Below, in pieces: positions 46,279 to 56,571 of a stretch of DNA of 64,000 nt. Made by a program: the position numbers and the translations under genes. Each line of letters opens with the position of its first letter. Positions within the stretch are counted from its first letter, which is position 1. The notes beneath the pieces were generated by a model that searched no databases, was not told the DNA's origin, and was given only the letters and a program-made list of their open reading frames with translations. Source of the stretch: Adiantum capillus-veneris (lineage: Eukaryota; Streptophyta; Polypodiopsida; Polypodiales; Pteridaceae); the NCBI GenBank assembly GCA_014529385.2, contig CM043964.1, forward strand, positions 6,479,997 through 6,543,996. Direction: 5' to 3'.

Positions 46279-49200
46279 CTAGGCCTCGACGAGTGAGGCA
46301 TCATCGATAAGATCTTGCACCGTATCATCGTCTATCTCTAATTGCAAACATAACTCTGCCCCAACTCGTTCTGGCAGATTGTCTTCATCCATTGCATCTT
46401 CATCTACAAGTGTCAATTCTGGCTCGTCTGTGTCATCCCTCGTATATCTGTCAGCTTCCTCTGAAATACCTTCGTCCATCTCATCTAATGTCACAGTAGT
46501 ATGGACGTCGTCTGACTGACTTTCCTCCAGGAGATCTTGCCCTTCAAATACTTGTTTATTTCTTGGAGCAACCTGAACCACAAACCACCATTGTCGCTCT
46601 CGAGGATCCGGTACAAAGACCACTTGCTCGCAATGCTCGGGGAGAGCAAATGTGTCGCTCGCATCTGTCCAAGTCTTTGTAGAATCTATTTGCACAAGTT
46701 TGTTTCCATCTTTGCATACCATTGCATTGCGACCAGAAGTAATCACCTTGAACCAGTTCACATACAACAAAACATCTCAAACCGCCTGAAGCTTAATTTC
46801 AGGATATCTGACACTAGACCACACTAATCCAGGTTGTTAGTGCTCTCATTCGTGTCTCTAGCACTGGCCCTGCTCTTTTGCATGAAACTAACCATTACCC
46901 CACTGTCAAACGTGTTTCTTCTGCTGTCAATTTGTTGTGTTCTGAAATGCTTTCCATGCGACCACAGTGCCATGTATGTATGATACTTCCAGTCACATCC
47001 AATAGCCAACTCTTCCTCTTCTAGAGATATGTGTTCTCCGATCTGTCGAGCTGCTCTCACTGTCTTGTCCAACCATGCCATTGTAGGGAATTCAGGTAGA
47101 GGAGCGAGATAGTCTGGCAAGGGTAAGCCTCTAGTCGTTCGACTTCGCCTGAAATCCTGTCGCTCTAGATTGCGTCTCTCTTTCTCTTCTTCGTACCTTT
47201 CAAGCCATTTTTGCATCGGCACTGAATTTAGTATACAGAACTTCATGATCTTTTCTCGCATGTCCAAGTTAATTTTCTCCGGCACCCCTTGCCCTTGCGG
47301 CTCCTCTCCCACCAGTCTTGCATCCTCCTCATCGCTCCACAGTCGAGGCATTTCTGGGTTAGAAACGGATAGAAATTCGGTCGTCAATACAAGAGACTCT
47401 TGCACCAGCCATACTTCTGCCATGTTCCCCTCTGGACGCGCTTTTTGGCGAACAAAACCCTTAAGTGTTTTCATGAACCACTCTAGAAAGAACATCCAAT
47501 GACTGTGGACTGTACCTGCCACTGCAACCTCATCTACTACATGGACAAGCAAGTGCATTTGGATAGTTAGGCAGCTCGTGGGTAGCCTACTTCTCAATCA
47601 TGCAAACTGCCTCAAGGGAGTTAGCCCTTGCGATTGCAATAGATTCCTCCCGTATCTCCTTGGAAGAGATCCACCGCACTAGCTCTGAAATCTTGTATAT
47701 GCAGGTCCATACTTCCTCCGTTAAACACCCCTTGATCGCAATTGGAAGAATGAATTGCAAGAACTTATGCCAGTCGTGCGATTTCAACCTTGACATTTGA
47801 TCGTCACGGGTGAATGCTGTCTTGAGACATCGCATATATCCTGTTGGCGTCCTGAACTCTGAAATCACCCTTTTCACTTGTCACTCTTCGTTTTTTAGCA
47901 ATACCCATGGCGCTCTTGGAAGTTTTTTTTGACTAGCTGCATTGGTGAAAGGCCACAGCTCTGGCATCTTTCCAACCGAATGCAAATCATCTCGTGAATC
48001 TCGATTGTCTTTCATTCCCATGATTGTCTTCCAGAGGAGCTCTCCCACATTCTTGAATATATGCATTGGATCCAACAAATGGTTAATTAGTAGATCACCC
48101 CAGTACGGCAACGTATGGAGAATGGACAAACGTTTCATTCCTGGAACAGGTTGCCCCTCATGTTGCTCCCATCGGCGATGCCACTCTTGTACATGCATAG
48201 GACGACATTCGACGCGACCAAGCTCGCCTTCGCGCAAGTGATGGCCATCTGGAAGATAACGGCGGTGGCCTTGATAAATTGTTTTTCAAAGAGAGGTAGA
48301 ATAGCGCACATCCAAAGACTGCCCGCAAATTGGACATGCATTCTATACCGAAGTTGTTAGTCCTGCATATATGAAATCATGAATCAGGCCAAGGCAAAGG
48401 GCTTACGAATAGCGAGAATTTTGTAAATCAATAACCATTACCAGAAGCTTCTCCGTATCCTGGCCAATCATGCATAGTCCACATAAGAAGTCCATGGATC
48501 CTTGCATGTTGTTGTCCTACTGGTTCAACCGTATCTGCTATGTCGATCCCATGCCATAACTCCTGGAGCTCGTCAACTAGTGGAGCTAGATAAACATCCA
48601 TGTTTTTTGCTTTGAACTTACCAGGTACAATCAAGCTTAAAATCAAATGACCCTTCTTGATAGCAAGCCACGGCGGGAGGTTGTAATTGATACGGCACAC
48701 AGGCCAAGTGCTCCATGACGAGCTTCTCAAGACAAATGGATTGACTCCATCCATTGCCATGCCCAAACGCAAATTGCGTAGCTCACTCTTAAAATGTGGC
48801 TAGGTATCTTCAATGTGCCTCCAAGCCTTTGAATCAACGGGCACCCTAAATGTTGCGTCAGTGGATCTATTCGTAGAATGCCACCGCATCAACTTTGCAA
48901 TGGAACCACAGCGAAACATGCTTTTTATCCTAGGAATAATAGGGAAATGCCGCAACACTTTAGCTGGCACTGTCTCGCCAACTGCATCTTGTTTGTAGAG
49001 CATTGCTCCGCACTTAGGACACGAAGACAATCTGCGAATTCATTGCGAAAAAGAATGCAATCATTTGGACATGCATGAATCTTGTTGTAGTCCAAGCCAA
49101 CTGAGGTCAGAAGTTGCTTTGCGTCTGGCCTGGAGGGAGGCATTTCATTGCCAGGCGGGAGAAGTTGCTCCCACAATAACCTGTTTAAGCCACATTAAAT

Positions 49201-49777
49201 TAAAATTAAAGCTCTCTGAGTACATCACAGTTGCAATCGGAAAATCTCTTTTGTAAATTACGTACCTAAACAAAGCAGTGACGCTTGCATCTGACCACCC
49301 GTACACTGACTGAAGATTCAAAAACGCTAGACAAGTATGAAGCACATATATTTTGGCGCCTTCATAGATTGGTTGACGTGCCAACTTTCTCAACATGTCT
49401 TCAAGAGATAGACGCACGGCTTCTGGTGCTGCTTCGTTCGCGTTCTCCTCGCTTGTCTGGAAGAAGGCATCCAACATCTCCTCCATGCCGTCGTCTTCTG
49501 TCTGTAAGCCCTTTTCTGCTTCCATCCGTGGCTCTATATTGGTCGGACCTTCACTCATAATCTTTTTTCTCTCTCTCTCAGATGTAGGTGCTATGTTGTG
49601 GAAATCAATGCCCGTTCCGTAAGAGTCGTATCGCAGATTCTGTACGGTTTCTCTAGCAAACTCTCCGTACTTGTGCACATGCTCATTACATATCCTACGC
49701 TTGCGCAGGATTTGATACTTGCAGAGCGTGCACAAGCATGCAATCTTTTCCTCCATGTTAGTTGATGATGTTGCCAT
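46279..49777 (-). pseudogene. CACTA TNPD-like transposase
   Basis: Exon 1 starts at 49777 (MATSSTNMEEKIACLCTLCKY). An 85-bp intron is inferred at 49181-49265 and another of 79 bp at 48363-48441; both keep frame. Conserved blocks in order: CPNDCILFRNEFADC, then CPKCGAMLYKQD, AMDGVNPF (first Asp), ACPICGQ and GHRRYLPDGHHL, PYWGDLLINHLLDPMHIFKNV (second Asp), and LKSHDWHKFLQFILPIAIKG. Then come MHLLVHVVDEV, FLEWFMKTLKGFVRQKARPEG (Glu), and a DUF4216-like end (QVVFVPDPRERQWWFVVQ). At least four in-frame stops (for example near 48807, 48349, 48293 and 47878) and two frameshifts (near 49018 and 47590) disable it. The enzyme would cut and join element ends. Confidence 0.88.
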
Positions 49778-49804
49778 CTACAATGATTATGAATGTTGTT
49801 TTAA

Positions 49805-50206
49805 TATATATATATATATATATACTCCTCACAATGTAAACTACCTCGCATTCTCTAGTCTTGCCCAATCTCCGTACACCTCGGTCCAGAGGTGTACGGA
49901 GATCAGGACCACCAGGTCAAAATCTCGTCTTTATTGGTCAAATCCTATATGGGTAGACACATACATGCACTCCCAGGTGTACATGGCAATGCATGTAGCA
50001 GGCAAAACCCCTTTGCCTCTTTTAGTTCCATAGTTTCTTCTCTGTCTACGTACCCTATCTCTCGTTCTTTCTCTCTTGATCTTGCTCTCGCTATCTCTCT
50101 TTCTCTCTCGATCTCGCTCTCGCTATCTCTCTTTCTCTATTTTCCTATCTCTCTCTATTTCTCTATTTTCCTATTTCTCTGCCATAACTCCTGGAGCTCC
50201 ACTTCC

Positions 50207-50280
<74 letters not shown>

Positions 50281-50305
50281 CTCTTTTTCTCTATCTCTCT
50301 ATTTC

Positions 50306-50359
<54 letters not shown>

Positions 50360-50394
50360 CCCTATCTCTCTAATGATCGAATGAGCGACTGATC
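49805..50394. repeat. (AT)n and (CT)n microsatellites in the CACTA 5' region
   Basis: (TA)n at about 49806-49824 and 50247-50278, with (CT)n at about 50212-50246 and 50310-50355. Ser-Leu reading frames here are artefacts. Confidence 0.9.
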
Positions 50395-50720
50395 TAGGGA
50401 GATCTAGACGCCCACGACTGCGGAGGACTACACAACATCGACAGAGGCTGCATGAGAGGATCTAGCTAGGTCACTTTGGCTCGACATGCACAACGTCCGG
50501 TCAGAGTACTGACCATGGAGGAGATCTACCTATCCCAACTAGCTCGTTTAGCCGTTTAGTCCACACCCAGCAGTTTGGGATTCCATAATATTTTATTTTG
50601 TCATCTTCTTACTCTGACTTTGTATCAGATCCATCACATTGTAACTTTCTTGTCTCATGTCTCATAGGTCACTTTGGCCTTTCGAAGACGTTAATATAAC
50701 ATTTCATTTCATTTCTCTCT
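50395..50720 (+). mobile_element. LINE-type 3' end with (CATTT)n tail inside the CACTA
   Basis: GTCTCATAGGTCA..TGGCCTTTCGAAGACGTTAATA at 50659-50696 follows the pattern of the other LINE 3' ends, with hairpin arms 50666-50671 and 50675-50680, then CATTTCATTTCATTTC. The left limit is unclear. Confidence 0.5.
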
Positions 50721-50762
50721 TTAATTTTTTTTTCTTTAGTTTTAATTTCCTAAGCATACATT

Positions 50763-50766
<4 letters not shown>

Positions 50767-50805
<39 letters not shown>

Positions 50806-50834
50806 ATTACCTACACACACACACACACACACAC

Positions 50835-50874
<40 letters not shown>

Positions 50875-50932
50875 TACACACACACACACACACCTCTCTC
50901 TCTCTCTCTCTCTTTCCTACACACACACACAC

Positions 50933-50968
<36 letters not shown>

Positions 50969-50985
50969 TACACACACACACACAC

Positions 50986-51023
<38 letters not shown>

Positions 51024-51053
51024 TACACACACACACACACACACGATGTAGAG

Positions 51054-51091
<38 letters not shown>
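50767..51091. repeat. Compound (CT)n/(CA)n microsatellite array
   Basis: Five alternating blocks of (CT)n and TTTCCTA(CA)n with period about 60 bp, ending in a (GA)n run (51057-51091). Confidence 0.95.
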
Positions 51092-51093
<2 letters not shown>

Positions 51094-51205
51094 TGGGGAG
51101 GGTGGAGATGGACATAATACCTACGCAGCAGGTTTCGGCCAAGATCTGAGCAGGCGAAAATGGCCCCTGCGTGCGGGTTTCGCTTTTTTCCCCCAATTTT
51201 TTTGG

Positions 51206-51383
51206 CGTCGATATACGCGTCGCTATACGCGTGGCAAATAAAGCCTTTCCACGTGTATATCGATGCACATTGCGATGCGTATAGCGATGCGTATATCGAC
51301 GCCCGCTAATGTCGTCGATATACGCGTGGAAAGGCATGGCCGTCGATATAGGCGCGTCGATATCTTCATTTAGTGTTGTAGTG
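51206..51383. repeat. CACTA right end: subterminal repeats and TIR
   Basis: At least eight CGTCGATAT/CGTCGCTAT/GCGATGCGTAT-type motifs in both orientations, ending TGTTGTAGTG. Confidence 0.9.
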
Positions 51384-52049
51384 CATAAGCCATGATTCCT
51401 GACATGCCAAAGTGTGTAGCAAAAACTCTTCAATAGCAACCGCAAGAGATTGGGGTGTTTCCATGCTTTCCTCCTTGATTCCACGAATGACGATGTTCTT
51501 TGAGCATTTTGTTGTTCTTGCAATTCTTGAGTGTCCACATTCTCTACATTCTTTGCTTGGACAACGGCTTGCGTTATAGGAGATGTAGAAACCACATTAT
51601 CCTTACATATATCAGTCCATGATTTGGATGCATTTCTCATCTCACATACATCATGTCGTATTGTATCGATCGTTTCCTCTTTCAATACATGATCACTCTC
51701 AACTTTGCTCAAGCGCTCTTTCAATACATTCATGTCAACAAGAGAGCGTTTACATTCTTGAACTTCATTCTCAAGATGCATCAAGCGTGTTGTTTGTATT
51801 TCAAGAACCTTCTTGAGGTGCTCATTCTCCACAACGAGAACTCTTAAAGTGCCATTCTCCATTGTAAGTGCGAGCAACTCTGCACCTTGTTTGTTGACGG
51901 TTTCTTGTAAACAAGATCAAGTAAGCCATGATCATTGCTTTCGTTGTTGTAAACGATGTGGTTGGATTAGCATCCAAATTCCTTGGAGATTTTGCATCAT
52001 TCTCCATGGCGAGTGTGGCTTTTCCACCCTTGCGAGTTTTGTCTGACAT
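51384..52049 (-). pseudogene. LINE ORF1 5' part (coiled coil and RRM start)
   Basis: Likely start at 52049 (MSDKTRKGGKATLAMEND). After a shift near 51910 the frame has a heptad-rich coiled coil (VVENEHLKKVLEIQTTRLMH, then LENEVQECK and LKERLSKVESD). Another shift near 51500 leads to KNIVIRGIKEESMETPQSLA, which fits the RRM start of L1 ORF1p. A third shift near 51420 gives FGMSGIMAY just before the CACTA. Coiled coil plus RRM plus C-terminal domain is the L1 ORF1p trimer plan. Confidence 0.78.
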
Positions 52050-52190
52050 TGTCTTCAAGTCGGCAACAAAAACAAAAAATTTTGATAGTTTTTTCAATTT
52101 TGAGATGCTGTTACAACAAAGTCTTCCATTACACACAAAAATTATGTCTTTACATCAATGCGTAGAGGGCTTCGTGCTCTTCGATTGAGG

Positions 52191-52905
52191 CTATAGTGAG
52201 AGATAGGGAGAGAAATTAGGGAAAGAGGGAGGGAGGAAAGAGGGAGGAAAAAAAGGGAGAAGAAGAAGAAAGAGAGAGAGGAGGCAAGTGAAGAGAGAGA
52301 GAGAGAGAGAGAGAGAGAAGAAAAGAGACAAAGAGGGAGGGAGGAAAGAGGGAGAAAAAAAAGAGAGAAGAAGAAGAAAGAGAGAGAGAGAGAGGGGAAG
52401 AGAATAGAGACAGAGAGAGAAGAAAAGAGAGAGACAGAGAGTTAGAGAGAGAGGGAGGGAAGAGAGAGATAAAGAGAAAGTAGATAGAGAGTTAGAGAGA
52501 GCAAAGAGAGGTAAATAGAGAGAGATAGATAGAGAGTTAGAGGGAGGAAAGAGAGAGAGAGAGAGAGAGTTAGAGAGAGAAAAGAGGGAAGAGAGACAAA
52601 GAGTTAGAGGGAGACGAAGGGAAGAGAGATAGAGAATTAGAGAGACAAGAAGGAGAGAGAGAGAGAAGAGGAGGGTTAGAGAGACAAGAAGAAGAGAGTG
52701 AAAGATAGGAAGAGAAAGTAGAGAAAGAAGAAGAAGGGGAGAGAGAGACTGAGAGAGGGAGAAAGGAAAGAGAGAGTTAGAGAGAGGAAGAAAAGAGAGA
52801 GAAAGAAAATAGATGGAGAAAAAGAGAGCGAATTAGAGAGAGAGAGACAAAGAAAGTAGAGGGAGAAAAAGAGAGAGTTACAGGGAGAAAGTAGAGAGGG
52901 AGGGA

Positions 52906-52964
<59 letters not shown>

Positions 52965-52976
52965 TAGATAGATAGA
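52191..52976. repeat. Polypurine (GA-rich) tract
   Basis: About 785 bp of almost only A and G on the plus strand, with scattered T. It ends in (GA)n then (TAGA)n next to the 3' end of the LINE at 52977. Confidence 0.95.
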
Positions 52977-54981
52977 TTTTATTATCGTCCTCGGAGGTCA
53001 AATATGACCTATGGGACCAAAGTTACATGTGATGTAGTATGTGTATGGCTGATGAGTGACTCTCGATGCTCCAAAATTGTAGTGATGAGAGTCGCAATGG
53101 AGAGCCCACACTTTGGCTGGGAGAGGAAAGTGTGTAGGTCTAAGTTATGGCTGAAAATGTGAGAGAAGCAAGTTCGGATGTGATCAAAAGCTGATCACTC
53201 TAGTAGTGTGTGGTACTCAGACTCTCGAACTTGCAGTGAGCATAATGTGCACAATCGATTTGACTCTTCTCCATTGCCCCAACGCCCTAACTCGCATCGA
53301 AGGAAATGGGAGCTAAGCCAAATTGCTGCGATAGTGCGTATCGCGGACAAGGGAATAGGCTCAAGCATGTAAGTGTGAGTACGGTTTCCTCTCTCAGCGA
53401 AGAACATGGTTTTGTAGTTGGGGGCAATATAGGTGGTGTAATGTATGAAGCGTGACCCACCGGATTTCTCCCTAGCCGTAATAAATTGGCATTGTAGAAA
53501 AGCTTCATTCACTTGAGAGTCAATTGAAGCATCATGTAGCAAGTGTAATGCATCCCATCTCCCAAACCACTTCTTTATGTCTTGCATCCATCCCGCGCTC
53601 AAGATCTTGCTTTTATGCGTCTTTTGAACTTTTTTGCTTGCTTCCCATGCAATTGTAGGAAGTCGATGTGAGGGGTTTTGACGCATCTTTATCATGTACT
53701 CCACAACCCTTTCCATGCCCATAACCTCAATTGGAAGAGATCCCGACTCAAGAAGTAGGAGCATATATGGTGTTTGTGTCTTAACTTGGAGAAAGTTTGT
53801 AAGAAAACGCTTTTGGATATTCTCAAACTCTTTCCAAGTAGACTTTGAGATGCTCCCGCCCCACACTTCAACTCCATAAAGAAGAACCGGTGTCACCAAT
53901 GCATCAAAAAGATACTTCTTGAGAACCCAACACTTGATGTTTCCCGCATTACACATGTTCTCAAATGTATAATATGCTCTCTTTCCCGCTTCCAAACGAC
54001 GCAGAGCACATTCATGCCACTTGTGATTGGATGGAACCTCAAGGCCAAGGTACTTAAAGCTCTCAACAACTTTCCTCCATGCCACTTAAACCGACTTTCC
54101 TCCATGAGAACACGAAGAGTGACAAGATGATCAATGGTGCTATGGCATCGGCGAAAACCCGCTTGTCCCTTTGCACGCTTGTCATTCTCTTCAGCCCAAT
54201 CACTCAATTTCATCTCCATTATGCACCCAAACAACTTTTCCATAAGAGACCCAATCATTATAGTCCGGTAGTTGCTTACATTCTTTACATCCCCTCCTTT
54301 ATGCAAAGGCTTAACCCAATTAGTACTCCAATCATAAGGCATACCATGTTGAAGTGCAAGGTTGAACATATCACACATCCACTCATGGGTAAAATCTCCC
54401 GTCCATTTGATCATCTCCGGCTTGATATCTTGAAGATCTCCCGCTTTGCGAGTGGCCAACTTTTCAAGCCCACCGCATACATCCTCAATAGTAAAAAAAG
54501 ACGGCATACATGGGAGTGAACCATAAAATGACATTTTTTCAGTATTTTCTTACTCATATAATTGCCTACAATGTGTGTACATATCCACTAGACTCAAGTT
54601 ACCAAAATTCTCAACCCGCTTGCCTCTCAAGTTTCTCCAAAATCTTCCACATGCATGTGCCTTTTCTTGGACTTGAAATTCTTGTTGCTTTACTTCCCAT
54701 CTTCTTCTCTTCTTTTGAATCAATGCCTTGTATGTATGCAAATGACTTTGATAGTTGTCTTTGTCCATAGTTGCATCAAGCTTTATCAAGGACTTTCGAG
54801 CATCTTGACATTCTTTATCAAACCACCTTTTGCGTGATCTATCTTTGTTGATACCATGGAGATGCTTTATGGCAAAGCATTCTTCCGCACAAGAACAAAT
54901 AGCTTTCTTGAAAGCTTCCCATTTAGTTTCCAATGGTGCATCACATTGAAGCTTTTTCATCCATAATTTTTGCTCAACCAT
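52977..54981 (-). mobile_element. LINE (same family as 40605-52190), truncated
   Basis: The 3' end at about 52977-53015 has the same hairpin (52995-53000, 53005-53010) and TAGA tail. ORF2 sequence runs upward to 54981, where a Gypsy LTR starts in mid-frame (MVEQKLWMKKLQ). The rest may lie beyond the window. Confidence 0.88.
53195..54981 (-). pseudogene. LINE ORF2, RT with internal deletion
   Basis: From 54981 the frame gives QEKAHACGRFWRNLRGKRVENFG, then (54534-53893) KLATRKAGDLQDIKPEMIKW and GQAGFRRCHSTIDHLVTLRV. Near 54085 it jumps to KVVESFKYLGLEVPSNHKW. Compared with the copy at 40621-42827, about 540 bp are missing, including the VDFKKAFD and YADD boxes. The C-terminal zinc-like CTLC...ESEYHTLLE then meets a TGA where the other copy has Cys. 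The RT is therefore inactive. Confidence 0.9.
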
Positions 54982-55181
54982 TGACGGGAGCAAAGCGAAC
55001 CCCGAACCCCGACAGCCTCTAAAACACCGGGGACCGAATGGCGCGTCTCGAGCCTGTCATGGTAAAGCAAACAGGGGGCACCACCTAGCTTCAGCGGCTA
55101 GGACGCAAACAACACACCACCATAACAAAGTTTTCATCCAAGAGAGATGGATGCTTGGGAGTAATGATGAAGAGGAAAGGG

Positions 55182-55231
<50 letters not shown>

Positions 55232-56543
55232 GGTATAGCGGCTTAGTACTTAGGCACCACAAAAGGATGGCGAATCCGCACACCCTTCACACATACACAA
55301 GCTCACTCCAAACACAAGACTAGGTGGCGATTCCGCACACCTCACATGGGCAAAACATTGCAAGAAAACATACTCACAAAACCTCAAGCTTTATTTAGAG
55401 AATAAGGCGATGAAATGGGGAGCATAGGGTAGGAGAATGAGAAGGGAGAGCGTGGTAGAGCACATGGCGGATAGGTGGGAGTTGATGGCGAAGAATCGCA
55501 CGAGGGTTATGACCATCATCCTTCATCTAGTTTCCCTTCATCTTCCATAGCCCAAGGGTGTAGAGGTCATGCTCAAGACGAGCATGGTGATTGCGGTGAT
55601 GGTGATGGTGTGTGTGTGTGTGTGTGTGTGCACTAGGCACACACAGTGCATAGTGTACTCTTTGGTGATGGTGTGTGTCCTTAGTGTGATGGTGATCCCT
55701 CTTTATATAGGGGAGGAGGGGGGAGAAATTCTAGAATTTAGAAATGAAGAAATCATTATCTACATAGGCCATGTGACTGTGGGCCCCACTTGTCTGGCTG
55801 TGTGTAAATGTGCCAGAACAGCAGTCTCATGAGAGAGAGACTAAGAGAGAGAGGTGGGTTGATGAAAAAAAGTGAGAGGTAACATGGAGAATAAAGTAAT
55901 TACAAGAGGGGAGAGAGGGGAGTGTGTTCAGAGGTGAATCTGTGTGCAGATGTGTGTAAAAACAAGAAAAATCAGGTAACCACCGGGTGGGGATGGGTTT
56001 GTGGGCACCTTTTTCAGTGAAACTGAGTGTGTGTGAGTGTGGGGGAGGTTATTTAGCTATAAGACAAGAGACATGGCGCCCTTTAGAGAGAGAGGGGGGT
56101 ATTTGGGTCATGGGATATGATAGGAGAGAGAAAGAGGGGGTGAGGTATACTATTTTGGAAGATAGGGTAAGTTGCATGTGAGTTAGGGTGCATTATTGGT
56201 GAGTTATAATGCATTATTGGTGAGAGGTGAGGTAGCTTGAGGGGAGAGAGAAAGGAGAAAGGACAAGGGGAAGAGAGAGGGGGTTGACCTTTTGAGTGGA
56301 GGAGAGGAAAAGGGACACCCGGCGGGGCAACAGTGAAGAAAAAGGAGGCAAGGTGGGGATGGGATACCCCGCAGGCATGAGGTGGCCTATTTTACCTTTC
56401 TTATATATTTACATAATCATAATTTATTTTTTTTCTTACTTTTTCCCAATGCCTTTATCACTTCCTCCATAAGAGGGGGTTTTCATGGGGTGGGGACGAG
56501 AGAAGAGGGTTATGGGAGCTTGGCTTGTGAAAAGCCCCCATCA
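54982..56543 (-). repeat. 3' LTR of the Tat-like Gypsy
   Basis: About 1562 bp with a (GA)n tract (55184-55226) and a (TG)n tract (55609-55629). Small reading frames in it recur in the other LTR and have no domain. Confidence 0.92.
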
Positions 56544-56559
56544 TTAGCCCTCCCCTTTT
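56544..56559 (-). other. Gypsy polypurine tract
   Basis: Minus strand AAAAGGGGAGGGCTAA directly before LTR start TGATGGGGG. Confidence 0.8.
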
Positions 56560-56571
56560 GGCTAGAGGCAT

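Larger units (their letters stand above)
44261..51383 (-). mobile_element. CACTA (En/Spm) DNA transposon
   Basis: A 7123-bp element with terminal CACTACAACA at both ends and the 3-bp target duplication CAT (44258-44260, 51384-51386). Subterminal CGTCGATAT/CGTCGCTAT-type repeats sit inside both ends. It carries a TNPD-like transposase gene and a TNPA-like gene on the minus strand. It lies inside ORF1 of the LINE. The transposase has several stops, so this copy is not autonomous. Confidence 0.96.
40605..52190 (-). mobile_element. LINE with coiled-coil/RRM ORF1, interrupted by a CACTA element
   Basis: Minus-strand LINE with ORF1 (52049 down, interrupted at 51384/44260), ORF2 (43985-40621) and a 3' end with hairpin and TAGA tail at about 40605-40640. 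About 4.5 kb remain after removing the CACTA (44261-51383). The ORF1 stop (43992-43994) and ORF2 start (43985) are 6 bases apart. The 5' limit (about 52190) is set by the purine tract and is approximate. Confidence 0.85.

Noticed and set aside
55569-56181. Small frames in the Gypsy LTR (also at 63328-63895)
   Set aside because: They recur because both LTRs carry them. They lack domains and contain (TG)n-coded residues, so they are LTR sequence and not genes.
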